From the NCBI GenBank assembly GCA_014058105.1, contig JACGCM010001011.1, positions 439,501-503,500 on the forward strand: a stretch of DNA of 64,000 bases, in the 5' to 3' direction. Every line of letters starts with the position of its first letter. Position 1 is the stretch's first letter. Source of the stretch: Kingdonia uniflora. Taxonomy: Eukaryota; Streptophyta; Magnoliopsida; Ranunculales; Circaeasteraceae. The notes beneath the pieces were generated by a model. That model did no database searches. It was not told the DNA's origin and saw nothing but the letters and a program-made list of their open reading frames with translations. Both the position numbers and the translations under genes were made by a program. Of this stretch, positions 9,801 through 21,152 are shown piece by piece.

Positions 9801-11629
9801 TTAATAATCCAAAAATCCCTCTTTATTTCTACTAAATTCGTCAAAAAATAACCCAATTACGATGAAGGAACATTAACTCTATTTAAAGGAATCCTAATTC
9901 TATTTAACTAATTGTCTCAACAGATTTATTGACCATAGACACTTTAGATTTTATTTATAGAGATCTAACAAGGTTTTCTAATTCTTTCGGGATTTCCATT
10001 AAGGAATCCTGCTAAAAGAACTTACTAATTTAATTAACTCTTAATTCTACTTGGACTACAAGACCTTTATTGAATCAAAATAGAAATGAACAAAATAAAT
10101 AAAATTAAAAGAAAAATAGAAATTGCATGGATACGATTTTTCTTTTTGTAATAGTGTATAATGTTGGTCTGTCGCAATTGCTGAATTAGTGTTGGTCCGT
10201 ATAGCGCCAAGTTCCTTTGTGACTGTGACTGCTAACATTACGAGGTATGCGGGGTGCATTGCTATGCAACCATGGGTCAAATGTACGCCATTGTAATAGC
10301 CATGCTCTCTATTCACTCTCTTGGTGTAAATGCTTCTAAACATTGTTGTCAGGAATCGTGGTTTATTCCTCGCAGCATAATTGCTTAAATTTTTGCAATT
10401 CAAAAGAACACAGTATACAGAATAACGCTCCACTGCCCTCCCTATAATCTCTTTTAGTGCTTCTTTCATACCCAGTACTTCAGACATGGGTTTAGAGGTC
10501 CAGTTGTTCTTGGAGAATGATGAATATTGACGGTTGATCCTGTAATCAACCATGAATGTATAAAGATTTTCTGTTAGTTTTTTCCCGTAACAAATCATGT
10601 GATTACTGTGTTTGTTTCTTATATGCTTCGGTATCCAAGTCTAGTGATAATTTAATGAAGAGTTAAATATTCTGATATGGTGTTAAAATTGCGAGAGACC
10701 ATCTAAATTTTATGTCATTCGCTTTCCCAGGTAAGGATCTTTATTCACACAATCTGAAATTGCTTGTACCGTTCTTTGACCATCCATCACTAATCTTGCA
10801 GCAAATTAGTAAGGTGTGTATTATCTTTGCAAGGGAGCCATATCTATATAGTCCTATATCCTAATAGTAAGGTGGCATTCATATTAAAAGTATAGTAGAG
10901 GTTATTGAATATATAGTTTTTACCTCGTTGGTGACAACTTCCCCCACTCCCCCCCTAAGGCATTGTCTGATTGCTGGGAAACAGCTAATGGTAAAACACA
11001 TTTCGCGTGGAAATATTTTTGAGAAAAAAGAAGCAGAATGTTGTTTGACTTACAAGTTGGTGAATTTGCATTTTCCAATTTTCTGTTTGGTGATTTGTTA
11101 ATTTTCAGTTGGAAAATGATCTAAAGTGATATCTTTAGCTAATGTATCTACTACTCTTGATACATACAACTTATTGGAGACTTACTACATGGCTGAATCA
11201 TATTTTATTTTGTTAACAAGTGTTCGCTTCTCCACAGGGTGTTAAATATGAAATAAACTATGTACTGGCAACATGGAAATTGAGGTAATTAAACCAGTTA
11301 ATTCTTACTAGTAATTTGGGTTTGCTCGAACAATCTTGTTTTTACTTGTAGTTTCTTTTTTGTAGAACTTATCTGAAATTTCCATGGCGGCCTCTCATTT
11401 CCATTGAAGGAAGTACTATATATGATCTGGATGGCGACTTTAGAGTAAGATTATTGATCGTTCAACAATAACTGTGTATGTTCCGATGAGTTCCGATCTG
11501 CATGCTTATATGTTGCTTTTTATATATACCCTTCCACAGATTGTTCGACATGCTGAGAGTTGGAATGTTTCTGCATTTCAAGCACTTGGTCAACTATTCA
11601 CTCCAAGTCTAAGAGGGAACAGTGAATGA
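6880..11629 (+). CDS. NTF2-like DUF2358 protein, probably plastid-targeted, 8 exons
   Basis: Joined exons are 6880-6927, 7042-7184, 7644-7747, 9619-9684, 10731-10813, 11238-11284, 11366-11444 and 11540-11629. They give 660 nt and 219 residues, with every intron GT-AG and the phase kept throughout. Residues 1-50 are Ser/Arg-rich with few acids (MAAISCFRPSSIPHFKR), as in chloroplast transit peptides. The rest shows the conserved DUF2358 pattern: VDDVVAALESDYDNAYFLTG, IYAQDCTFEDPTISFRG, LYSHNLKLLVPFF, LATWKLRTYLKFPWRPLI and a DLDG..RIVRHAESW end. This is an NTF2-like alpha+beta fold seen in small plastid proteins of plants and cyanobacteria; its biochemical role is not established. Start choice: the first ATG heads the transit-like exon, and no upstream frame fits. 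Intron 3 is 1871 nt because of an inserted TRIM, and intron 4 is 1046 nt with an antisense ORF. I see no premature stop, so the gene is probably functional. Confidence 0.88.
8208..8380 (-). repeat. 3' LTR of the intronic TRIM
   Basis: 173 bp, on the minus strand TGTTTAAGATAG to TTCTATCA. It matches 9379-9551. Confidence 0.9.
8679..8820. repeat. 28-29 bp tandem repeat inside the TRIM
   Basis: Five units starting ctaa(t/a)cagatg at about 8679, 8708, 8737, 8765 and 8793, spaced 29, 29, 28 and 28 bp. Confidence 0.75.
9379..9551 (-). repeat. 5' LTR of the intronic TRIM
   Basis: 173 bp, directly next to the primer-binding site at 9367-9378. On the minus strand its first bases read TATTAG instead of TGTTTA, a point change at the LTR tip. 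Confidence 0.9.
10056..10598 (-). other. Antisense 180-residue ORF in intron 4, unidentified
   Basis: A 543-bp minus-strand ORF lies inside intron 4 of the DUF2358 gene. It reads as ordinary protein for about 150 residues (for example MKEALKEIIGRAVERYSVYC and LTHGCIAMHPAYLVMLAVTV), and then ends in a low-complexity Phe/Tyr tail caused by AT-rich DNA. It is unusually long for AT-rich intron DNA. I recognise no family, see no flanking TSD or inverted repeats, and cannot exclude a chance ORF or a fragment of an old transposon. Confidence 0.25.
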
Positions 11630-12239
11630 TGCATTCCCGAAATTTTAAGATGACAAAGACGATAAAGAACGAAGTAATTTGATTACTGAGGTAATATTAC
11701 ATGCTATCTATGTTGTGTTGTGTGTGGTACTGTTCACCCTCAATATGTATATGAAGTGAGAGAGGCCCGAACAGTTCCCAGAGCTCCCAGTTTCTGTAAT
11801 ACTTTACTCAACATGCATGGTCCACAATACACAATACACAATATACTGAAGACATAAATAAGTGGGTCACACTGCCATGGTAAAGTATGTTTTTATTGGA
11901 TACACGAACACTACATAACTGAATGTATTGAACAAGTTCGAGGCTGAATGAATCATTGATACGTGCTTTATCCCCAAATTCAATCAGTTGACCTATATCC
12001 ACAAGAAGGGCAATTTAGTTTGGAAACCTTGCCAGGTATTTATGTGAGCGAGATAAGGTGTTTATTTGACAAGTTCAGCAATTAGGATAATGGTTGTAAA
12101 AACTCCGTCATTTACGTAGATCTATTTAGTAATATTTTTTAATTCTAGATTTTGTAAATTGAATATTGTCCTTGTTATTATGTAACAAGCAATGCCTACC
12201 AAAAAAAAAAAAAAGTTACAAGCAATGGGATGCCTATTT
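11630..12239 (+). other. 3' UTR and downstream flank of the DUF2358 gene
   Basis: There is no coding sequence I can support. A possible splice donor (gag|gtaata near 11691) hints at a 3' UTR intron. AT-rich DNA with an A14 run lies near 12200. The short minus-strand ORF at 11808-12002 looks like chance. Confidence 0.4.
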
Positions 12240-13045
12240 TTTTAGGATAAAACAGATGAGCTCACTTCGCTGGGAAGACACAAAATCGTAACTATGTCCA
12301 TTTAGGATTACAGTGGCTTTCTTCTGGTTACCTAAAGTTGGCTTATTAAGTTACTACTCATGAATCCAGTGTAGAGTTAGATTAGGGGAGACCCCTTAAA
12401 GAATTTAAGTGTTGTTGTGTATAGACAGGGTTATGATATTATTGTAGTTATTTTCATGTTTAGGATGACATCTATCTAGAACTGCAGGCCCTGAAGAGAT
12501 ATAGAGTTGGTAGAGCAACGCCTCTGGAAAAATGGAAAGGCTAAAATATACGATGAGAAAATAGGGAATGCTTCAAGAAACAAGGAGCAAGAGTATATTC
12601 GATGCAGACCATCTCTGATGATCGTGACATGTAGCAAAAAGGATGTTAGAGAACATTTTGTACCAAAGGGATTATTTGTGATCTTGCTTCAAATATTAGA
12701 AGACATCGTCTAAGTGGTTTTGCATCCATTGCCTAATTGATCATATAATTTGTGTAACTTTACAAGAATCTCTCTGATAGTTTGTATGACTAATTGGTTC
12801 AGACAACCACATAACTAGAATATAATGCACCAACAGGGCAACAAAACATGACAGACAGACCACCTTGAGAACAAAAAAAATCTTATTTTATGTTAACAGA
12901 TAGTTATATTGAAATAATTGCCTTCTAATTCAGTTTTGGCGGAGATTTTTGACTATGTATGAACTATGAAGATATAAGTTTGCAGGTTTAATGTGGAAGA
13001 CAATTGAGCACAATACCATGGTTAGGCTATGCTGGGTATATTTGA
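12240..13045 (+). pseudogene. Tandem copy 1 of an unidentified locus (3' part)
   Basis: The stretch from about 12430 (ttatgatattattgtagtt) to 12720 aligns with 20610-20773 plus 23703-23840, and with 32550-32830. Shared landmarks are 'gacatctatc..gagctgca', 'cctctggaaaaatg', 'gggaatg' and 'agaacattttgtac'. It seems to be the 3' flank or UTR of a duplicated gene. A weak match near 12300 to the terminal exon of copy 3 (gattacagtgg compared with gatacagtgg) suggests remnants of coding sequence. It is broken at 13046 by an F1 fragment. Function is unknown. Confidence 0.5.
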
Positions 13046-14098
13046 TGTCACGGCCCGGCTCAGGGCCCATCTACAGTGCCTAGAATTGCAGCGGAATATG
13101 AGACTGTGTGGCGTACGTGCACGTGCACTTGCAGCTCGGCATGTACAAGCCTTCTTCACTAGGTGCGATGACACCTGTGGAATATACTCAGATGCTGGGC
13201 ACGATCCGGATTATCCTGAAACAACAAGCATCAACTCGGCAAGAGTACTCGCACGATAACACACTTGAAACTCAACAGTGGAGCCGGAGAATATGCATCA
13301 CTCGTTATTTTGCCTTCTTGGAGTGAGCAAGACAGTGTCCAAGCATCCTGTGCTATTGTGGACCAACCTGCAAACAAGCGAAAACCCAACTTGGAGGGAT
13401 TGCGGTTCATGTCGCGTATTCAAGAGAAAACTCTGCCATCATTGTCAACATGACGGAAATCACTGTGTGCATATCTTGAGACTCAAACATTTCTTCTTCC
13501 GGCTTCATTTTTGGATCATGACGTTCAACTTTGGAACGTAGTTGTGTCCATTTTGGAACAATCAAAACGAGTATCAATCAGAATTCTTCAATCTTTTGTA
13601 GATATTAAGAAGTTTAAACTAACCAAACATCGTGTCTTTCATACGTAATCCTTGGCGTACAACACTGGCTATATCGATCTCTGTTGAGAACTTGAGGCAT
13701 CGTCCTTCATCACAACTGTAACTACGCTTGGCAGTGTAAATATGGATCTAATACCAATTACAACTGCTAAATCACCTAACAAACATTCTTCATAGAGGGT
13801 ATCTATTCTACTGACTAGCATTCTTGAGACATCAGGCGATATAGATTATAGTGTCCAACTGAAACATCAATCCTTCTTCGTAGCGTCATTGTCCAAAGGG
13901 CATTTTAACTTGAGCAATCTCGCGCTCGAATATGGAGCATTCATCGTGCTTTTAATATCAACTAGCAAGTAGACAACTCGCTCTACAAGCATTCACAACT
14001 GTGCTTGGATCATCTGTCAAGAGCAACTGTGCTCGGTTCATTGGTCAAGAGCAACATGGGAATAACTAACCTTGCTCTGATAAGCAACTGTTAAATTG
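13046..14098 (-). mobile_element. Fragment of an F1-type LTR element
   Basis: 13046-13230 (TGTCACGGCCCGGCTC onward, with caagccttcttcactaggtg) matches the inner LTR end at 5306-5500. 13231-14098 matches the internal region 4395-5250 (for example gccttcttggagt.agcaa). So this is a 3' LTR end joined to the 5' internal part, with the middle deleted, in minus orientation. It ends at a primer-site-like tgctctgata, where the LTR of copia element F begins. The short plus-strand ORFs in it are not genes. Confidence 0.6.
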
Positions 14099-14728
14099 GA
14101 AATACACAATTAAACTATAGATGGAATAGCTAAACTGAATTGCAACCCTATTAAAGTTAAAAATTATCATTTAGAATAGATGATGATTTTGTTGTTTCGT
14201 TCTATATTAAAATCAATTGGAAACAACAGACGTTACTAGAGTTAAAAATGGTGGTAGAATCAATAGTAAAGTTACTGAAAACTAATCATCATAATGAGCA
14301 ACAAAGGGAAATACTTCTTGAGGTAAAACAATGGTATGTTTAGCAACAAGTGTAGGGATATTATACAATTAACTATGATCAATAATTGAATCTGTAAAGT
14401 AGATTATACTAACCTCTTCTCCTACTCTCTGAAAATCCTCTGTTCTTGAGTTGAGTCTTCCCTTGGATTGGCTGCAGATCTTAATGGGATGGTTTTCTGT
14501 GTTGTAGCCTCCAAGATGAACTTCCTCTCTATTTAACCTGATAGGGTTTGAGTGGTCTTCCCATTATACCCTCAAACCCTAATAAAGAGTAATACTAGGT
14601 CCCACCTACCTTAACTTAGTGTAACAATTGGGCACAACCAATAACACTTATACGACCTATTAACATGTGTGCTCGTGAACCGGAAGATAAAACATTGAGT
14701 AGTGCCGGTATAGATGGAAAATCCAACA
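14099..14728 (-). repeat. 3' LTR of copia element F
   Basis: On the minus strand it starts TGTTGGATTTTCCATC at 14728 and ends AATTTAACA at 14099 (630 bp). Bases 14490-14728 closely match 19960-20193 (for example gagtggtcttcccattatac). It is preceded on the minus strand by a purine tract CACCGGGTGGGAGAT (14729-14743). Confidence 0.7.
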
Positions 14729-15480
14729 ATCTCCCACCCGGTGCTAATTCATTTTAAAAAAAAATATTTTTAGCCTGATTCACGATTTTCTATGAAAAGC
14801 GGATAGCCATCCTTTGTTTTTTGTTTTTTATTTTAAAATCATACATGATAATTTGTCGAAGGAAATGTTACATCGAACTTGACTATCACTCTACGACTAC
14901 TAAAATGGCTAACACGGTTCACGAACAAATTTTGGTAAGGCCTTTGAGCACATGCTTAATTCATAGCGTGTACATCGGGCCAACAACCTCAATAGCTTTC
15001 AAGTGTAATTTCTTTACTAGTGGAGTTTAGCGTGTGTATGGCAAATGTACGCCATAATAATATGTTGGTACATTTTTATTAGTATCCTACAACATGTGTT
15101 TACCAGACACATGCCATTTTAATACTTAGACAAACCGTTATGCGAAGATTATCACTCATACTGAAATGAAGGCCAAAGTATGTGGAGCCTACCCATATCC
15201 AGCCCAAACAAACTTGAGAAACCTTTCAGTATTCTCTATAGGCACTTGATACTTAGACAACCATCATGTGATAAAATCACTCATATCTAAAACTTTATTG
15301 CAATTGCATAATTTAAACAGAATATGTGCACATATAATAACAGATCCAAATATAATAACAGCTAAATAATCAAAATCAAATATGAATGTCGACCAAAATA
15401 ATAATCGGGAATAACTCCCATATGGATAATGAATCCTAGTGCAGTAACAGTAAATAAAATAAAACAATAACTACTCCTAC
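14729..15480 (-). other. 3' untranslated part of copia element F
   Basis: Polypurine tract at 14729-14743, then about 730 bp of AT-rich DNA without a supported gene. A short motif atacttagaca..cc.t.atg..a recurs at about 15121 and 15250 (a decayed duplication of roughly 130 bp). Confidence 0.4.
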
Positions 15481-18400
15481 GTAAAAGAGCGATCCTCAAA
15501 GAGACTCCAGCAATCCCATCATAACATGTCCCCTGAAGGATGGTATCGAAAGTCCCATAGTAAGCAGATCAACAACATCTCCAGTGTTGACAAATGAGGA
15601 ATCTTGATAATTTGTCGTTGCATTTTATCAACGACAACGTGATACTAATGTCAATATACATGTTATCCATAGTCACCTTATCATTCTTAACATACTTGAC
15701 GACTGCCTCATTGTCGCAAAATACTCACAATGGTCTAGAAATTGAATCAACAACCTTCAACTTATAAATAAACTGCTTGACCCATAGAGCCTGTCGGGAA
15801 GCCTCATAACAAGCCACATACTCTGCTTCTATAGTCGAGGAAGCTATAAGAGACTATTTGATACTTCTCCACAAGATAGCGCCATGAGCAAGCATGAAAA
15901 CATAACCATAAGTAGACTTCTTGTCATCTTTGTCCCCTGCAAAATCTGAGTCAAAGTAGCCCAAAACCATGAGCTCATCTGATCTCCTATAAACTAATCT
16001 ATGATCTCTAGTCATCTTCAAATAGCGAAGAACTTTCTTGGCTGCTTGCCAGTGAATAATGGAAGGGATATGTTGGTACCTTCCTAACATCCCAACAACA
16101 AAACTGTTGTCGGGTCTCATACATATCATGCCATACATGAGGCTACCAACAACTAAAGCATACTTCTTAGCGATGTTTGAAGAAACTGTCTCATGCGGCA
16201 TCGTCTTTCTGAAGATATCTCCCTTCACAACGTGAACTTCGCCTATTTTACAATCCTGCATGCCATATTTCTTCAAAACTTTATCAATATACGCACTCTG
16301 AGATATGCCAAGTATCCCTCTGGTCCTGTCTCACTCAATCTTGATGCCAATAACATAACTGGCATCTCTCATATTCTTCATATCAAAATGCTGAGACAAG
16401 AAGGCTTTCGTCTCCTGAAGAAACCGAACGTCACTGCTGGCGAGTAAAATATCATCGACATACAAAGCCATAAATGTAAAACGTCTCCCACTCTGCTTGA
16501 CGTATATACAACGATCCATTTTGTACTCGACAAAACTGCGGTTTGAAATCACTTCATGAAACTGTAGGTACCACTGCCTAGACGCCTACTTGAGACCAAA
16601 GATAGAGCGATTAAGCTTGCAAAATATTCAAACCTTCCCTTCGGTCTCAAAACCTTCGGGTTGGTACATATAAATCTCCTCATTGAGACGTTCATTAAGA
16701 AAAGCTATCTTGACATCCATCTGATGAAGCTCCAAGTCAAAATGCACCGTAAGAGCCAAAATAATCTGTAATGAATCCTTCTTTGAAACTGGTGAGAAAG
16801 TCTCATCAAAGTCAATTCTTAGACACTGCTTGAAACCCTTCGTAACAAGTCTCGCTTTGAAATGCTCAACCTTCCCTTCAGAATCACTTTTAGCCTTAAA
16901 AATCTATTTGTATTTAACTGCCTTAGATCCTTCAGGTAAAGGTGTCAACTCCCATACAAAGTTGTGAGACATAGAATCCATCTCCTCTGTCATGGCATTA
17001 CACCACTGATCTACAAAACTACTAGCCATAACCATACTGAAAGATACCAGATCCTCAAAATCAAATAAATCCTCTTCAACTGAATAAATATGGTAATATG
17101 AAGATATAGCTGAACGCCTCTCTTTAGAGGATCTCCGAGTAATAGCAAGAGGCCGAACTGGAGGTGGAATAACAAGAAGCTGAATAGGAGTGGGTGGAGG
17201 AAAAATCTAAGTGAGAACCGGTGTTACAACGAGGTCTGGAACTGGGTCAAGAAGCGTACTCGTCACAATGTCAAATTCTGATATACATGGAAGCATAACA
17301 TCACTTATCGGAATAGCAGTTGGACTTCGAGTTTCAGAACCCTTCTCAAAAACAATCTCTCTATGAATAGTATTGGTAAAGTGATCTCCCTCCTCTATGA
17401 AATGAGCCTGAGCACACTCAACAATCTCCATGGGTCGAGAAGGACAATAAAACCTGAATCCTTTCAATATCCTGGGAAACCAATGAAGAAATAACTAATA
17501 GTCCTTGAATCTAATTTTCTGATATTCAGGTCAAACAATTTTGCCTCTGCAGGACAACCCCAAACACGCAAGTGATTAAGACTAGGATTTCTCCTAGTCC
17601 AAAGATGAGAATGATTAACAGGAATAGAACGAGAAGGAACTCGATTCTAAATGTAGAGTGAATAACGTAAGCACTCTCCCCACAAATTTATAGGTAAATT
17701 AGTTTGATATAACATATTGCAAACCATGTTCTGATAAGTATGATTACGGCATTCACAAACACCATTCTGCTTTGGTGATCCAGGGGTAGTGTACTAGACT
17801 ATAATACCTTGATCTTTTAAATACTGATAGAATGGTCCTGAATGTTGACCATCTTGTTCGATCTTACCATAATACTCGCCTCCTCGATCTGACTGGACAA
17901 CCTTGATTTTTTGATGTAACTGTTTCTTAACCTCTAACTGGAAAGTCTTGAATATATCAAGTGAGTCAGACTTCTGATGAATAAGAAAAATATAGGTATA
18001 ACGAGATAAATCGTCAATGAAGGTGATAAAATATTGATGACCACCGCGGGACGACATTGGAAAAGGTCCATATATATCTGTATGAATCAACTATAAAAGG
18101 TCAGTGCTACGAGTAGATTCAAATTTTCCGATCTTGGTTAATTTTCCACGAATGCAATCGGCTCAAGTCTGAAAATCAGAGAAGTCTAAAACCTCGAGAA
18201 CCCCATCTCGAACCATAATCTCTAACCTCTTTCTAAAAATATATCCTAGTTGTTTGTGCCATAACATCGAAGATTGCTTAGAAACTCTAAAACGTTTAGA
18301 AGTAGATGAAATATTAGCCTCAACAGAGAAACATAATAGAGATGTCTTAAATGAATGATCAAGAGATAGACGATATAACCCATCAACTAATAGACTAGAA

Positions 18401-18690
18401 CCAATAATAGGATTATGATGAATAATGTTAAAGTCACCATGTCTAAAATTGAAGAAATAACTGAAAGAGTGCAACCGAGAAACTGAAACTAGAGATCGCC
18501 TCATCGAAGGAACATAAAAGGTGCCTGCCAAATCTAAAGTAACACTCGTGTCTAAAACCAAGCAAAAAGTGACAACAGACACAATAAGAAGGCTTCTAGC
18601 ATCTCCCAAGAAAACCTGCTCCTCAGGCCTTACCGGCCGCCTGCTGATGAACCCCTGTGGAGAATTCAAACTCCAATTAGTCTTAGCCTC
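15481..18690 (-). pseudogene. Copia element F pol polyprotein (protease end, integrase, RT, RNase H), decayed
   Basis: Minus-strand fragments occur in the Ty1/copia order PR-INT-RT-RH. 18669-18163 holds the end of the protease region (LAGTFYVPSMRRSLVSVSRL) and the GAG-pre-integrase domain (MLWHKQLGYI). 18090-17794 is the integrase core (HTDIYGPFP, FITFIDDLSRYTYIF, QSDRGGEY). 17467-17207 is the linker before RT. Around 16900-16560 is N-terminal RT in broken frames. 16552-16331 is the RT catalytic part with LYVDDILLAS. 16276-15854 is C-terminal RT and RNase H start (MRPDNSFVVGML, GYFDSDFAGDKDDKKST), and 15850-15780 the RNase H YxASRQALW-type end. Many stops and shifts separate these pieces. Gag and the zinc knuckle are absent: the sequence upstream of 18690 is gypsy-derived. 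Dead element. Confidence 0.8.
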
Positions 18691-18779
18691 TCCCCTAAAA
18701 CTCCTTTATAGAAGATGAGTCCCCACCTTTCCAAAACACTACCTAAGATAATATGAAACATATCTATAACAAATAAGAT

Positions 18780-19250
18780 AATTTAGAAACTACTAAAATA
18801 AAGGGGGCTCCACGAAGAGGTCGACTAAGGATACGGAGGACGTGGCCGGCGTGGCCACGTCGGCCTTGATTCTTATAAACTCTTCCCCCTAAGAAGAATT
18901 CGTCACGAATTCAAGGGGATAGACAGTTCACCGCAGTGACTGTATCCTCATCCATATCATCGCTCCACATCTGTTGAAATGCCTCATCAATGTGATCGTG
19001 AAGATTCTGGGTTAAAAGAGTTATATGCTTTTTAGGATTCAGATATTTACACCTCATATGACCTGTTTCCCACGAGGACGTAGATAAAGGGTGGAAGTTT
19101 ATTTATCGCATTGAGTGGGAGTAACAACAAAGTATTTTGGGGGTTTTGAGTTTGATTGCTGGTCTGCCGGCGTTCAACTCAACGAGCAGCGAGACTACTT
19201 TGCATTATATATCTGTGTCTTTTATTATGTTTCTTATTTTTTCAAGGAGG
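18780..19250 (-). pseudogene. Gag C-terminus and LTR-edge remnant of a gypsy-like element
   Basis: The minus-strand frame reads a zinc-knuckle-like ETGHMRCKYL (first Cys lost) near 19060, then an acidic linker and RDEFFLGG at about 18900. This mirrors the gag end at 21150-21200 in the 20.8-kb gypsy, where the FVDEIFSDGG codons run into the purine tract. A GC-rich near-palindrome (ggccggcgtggccacgtcgg) sits at 18845-18866. It replaces the expected gag of copia F, so this is a chimeric junction. Confidence 0.4.
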
Positions 19251-19954
19251 ACTCTACAGTTGTCGCGGAATGTAGATATTAATTATATGTCTTACGACTT
19301 ATATATCTAATATGAAGTTGTAACATTAATATGTTGACTAGTTGGACATTTTCATGAGTACCAGTTATCCACAAACTCTAATATTAGAATATCCATGTAT
19401 GACGACTCTGTTAAGGGATCACAATAAATAATTAGTATCTGGCATTACCTATATCTATATCCTTCATGATATAGTGTTTTTTAATGACCAAGGATCTCTA
19501 ATGGGGTTATAGTGAGATCAAGTAGTCGTTAGGAATGTGGGATACAAAGTGGGTAAATATACCCAAATGAGTTTTATCCATGAAGTTGAACGTTTCTCCC
19601 AATTTTGAGACTCTCTTGTAAAGTCCCATTAAGCCTACCTTGCACTAATTAAACTTGAAATAATTAGACCACCCAAAGGAGGCTAAAAAACTTCTAATTA
19701 ATTAGTGAGTCAAGATAGGCTACACGGTATGGGGAGATAAGGATAACCCTCGACCCAAAAGTGAAGAAGTGTCTCGAGTCAAACTGTAAGTGACCAGTCT
19801 AATCTTGAGCGTGAGTGATCACCAACTAGGGGGCAATGTATATATATCAAATCACCACCCAAAAGAGAGATTCGATAATACATAGTTGTGCCCGCATAGT
19901 GAAAAATCAATAGATTAGATAAACTTTTGTGTTTCTGCTTTGATTCTATTAGTG
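19251..19954. other. Non-coding spacer inside the copia F region
   Basis: AT-rich DNA with no supported gene. The 66-residue minus-strand ORF at 19779-19979 runs into LTR sequence and is not convincing. Confidence 0.3.
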
Positions 19955-20193
19955 TTCTTTTATGTATTGTAGCCTCCAAGAGGGGTTTTCTCTCTATTTA
20001 ACCTGATAGAGTTTGAGTGGTCTTCCCATTATACCCTCAAACCCTAATAAAGAGTAACACTAGATCCCACCTACCTTAACTTGGTATAACAATTGGGCAC
20101 AACCAATAACACCTATACCACCTATTATCATGTGTGTTTGTGAACCGGAAGATAAAACATTGAGTAGTGCTGGTATAGATGGAAAATCCAACA
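19955..20193 (-). repeat. Partial 5' LTR of copia element F
   Basis: This 239-bp block matches the U3 part of the LTR at 14490-14728 and ends at the same TGTTGGATTTTCC tip (minus strand). The remaining LTR sequence and the primer site are not homologous to the left LTR, so the 5' LTR is truncated or recombined. Flanking pentamers (acaag on the right, gcaac on the left) do not match. Confidence 0.6.
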
Positions 20194-20354
20194 ACAAGTT
20201 GCTGGAAACATCTCTTCTTGGTGAAGCTCAACAAACCAACACGAGAAGCTCCAATTAATGAAGAAATTCGAACATTCTTCGAAGAGAATGAGCAATAAAG
20301 TCCTTTGAACAAACCACTGATACCATCAGTAGTAGTAATATGTGTTGTCGCCAT
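20194..20354 (-). pseudogene. Orphan first exon of an unidentified, probably plastid-targeted gene
   Basis: A minus-strand ATG at 20352-20354 opens a clean frame: MATTHITTTDGISGLFKGLY, then SFSSKNVRISSLIGASRVGL and LSFTKKRCFQQL. It is Ser/Thr/Arg-rich with few acids, as in a transit peptide. The frame then runs straight into the copia F LTR (20193), which supplies an unrelated tail. No downstream exon is found before the F1 fragment at 14098. So this is a gene 5' end cut off by the insertion. I do not recognise the protein, and host coding origin is inferred from composition only. Confidence 0.4.
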
Positions 20355-20589
20355 TAAGAAACCCCTACGACTACTAGATAAGAAAACCCTAGTTAGTAAT
20401 CAAAGAAAAAGATGAAGTTGAAATATTTCTAAAGTTACCGTTGGACCAGAAGGAGTCTGATTGGAGGAAGTATAATTTGGTGAGTACTAAATTTATACAA
20501 AGCCCTAGCTAGTAACTAGTATGACCATTACTGGCGGGGAACGTCTTGAAACACCAAAATATTTTTGCAAGTTTGCCTAGCGAAACTGT
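20355..20589. other. Upstream flank of the orphan exon
   Basis: 235 bp without a supported ORF. It may hold the minus-strand promoter of the orphan exon. Confidence 0.3.
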
Positions 20590-20773
20590 TAATAAAAATG
20601 TATAAACTGAATTATGATATTATTGTAGTTCTTTTCTTGAGGTTCAAAATGACATCTATCCAGAGCTGCAAGCCATGAAGAGCTAAGAATTGGTGGAACA
20701 AAGCCTCTGAAGAAACGAGAGGGCTAATATATACGATGGGAAAATAGGGAATGCATCGGGAAATAAACGATTA
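20590..20773 (+). pseudogene. Tandem copy 2 of the unidentified locus (first piece)
   Basis: Aligns with 12430-12590 and 32550-32690 (ttatgatattattgt, gacatctatcc, gagctgcaag, tggaaca.cgcctctg). It is interrupted at 20774 by the gag-only gypsy (TSD gatta) and resumes at 23703. Confidence 0.5.
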
Positions 20774-21152
20774 TGATATAAACTGATTACGCGGAAGCCA
20801 ATAATCAAGAAGAATACCAGTTGTAACAAAAGGAATTAGGTTCGTGAGGAACCCTAATTTTATTAACTAGAAACCTTGTTCTGAAAAGACTAACTTAACT
20901 GAATTAACTGTATTAACTAAGAAACTAATAACCTAAACCACCCCTTTTATAGAACACAAGGTGGGTTAGAATTATGAATCCTAATTCCAATTAAAAATAA
21001 AATTCTACTTAAATTGGGAAATTGCTAATAACCTAGGTTGGGCCTCTCCAACAAGATTTAAGCTAAAGACTAAAATATAAAACATTTAAAAATATTAAAT
21101 AAACATAGGTGATACGGTGGGTAAATGATCCTATGAGAGATGAGCCACATCA
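20774..21152 (-). repeat. 3' LTR of the gag-only gypsy
   Basis: 379 bp, on the minus strand TGATGTGGCTCATC to ATCAGTTTATATCA. It matches 23324-23702 with scattered differences. Confidence 0.88.

Noticed and set aside
4160..10598. Viral or KilA-N-type origin for the F1 coding remnants or the intron-4 ORF
   Set aside because: Only a vague resemblance by eye; no diagnostic motif, so no claim is made.
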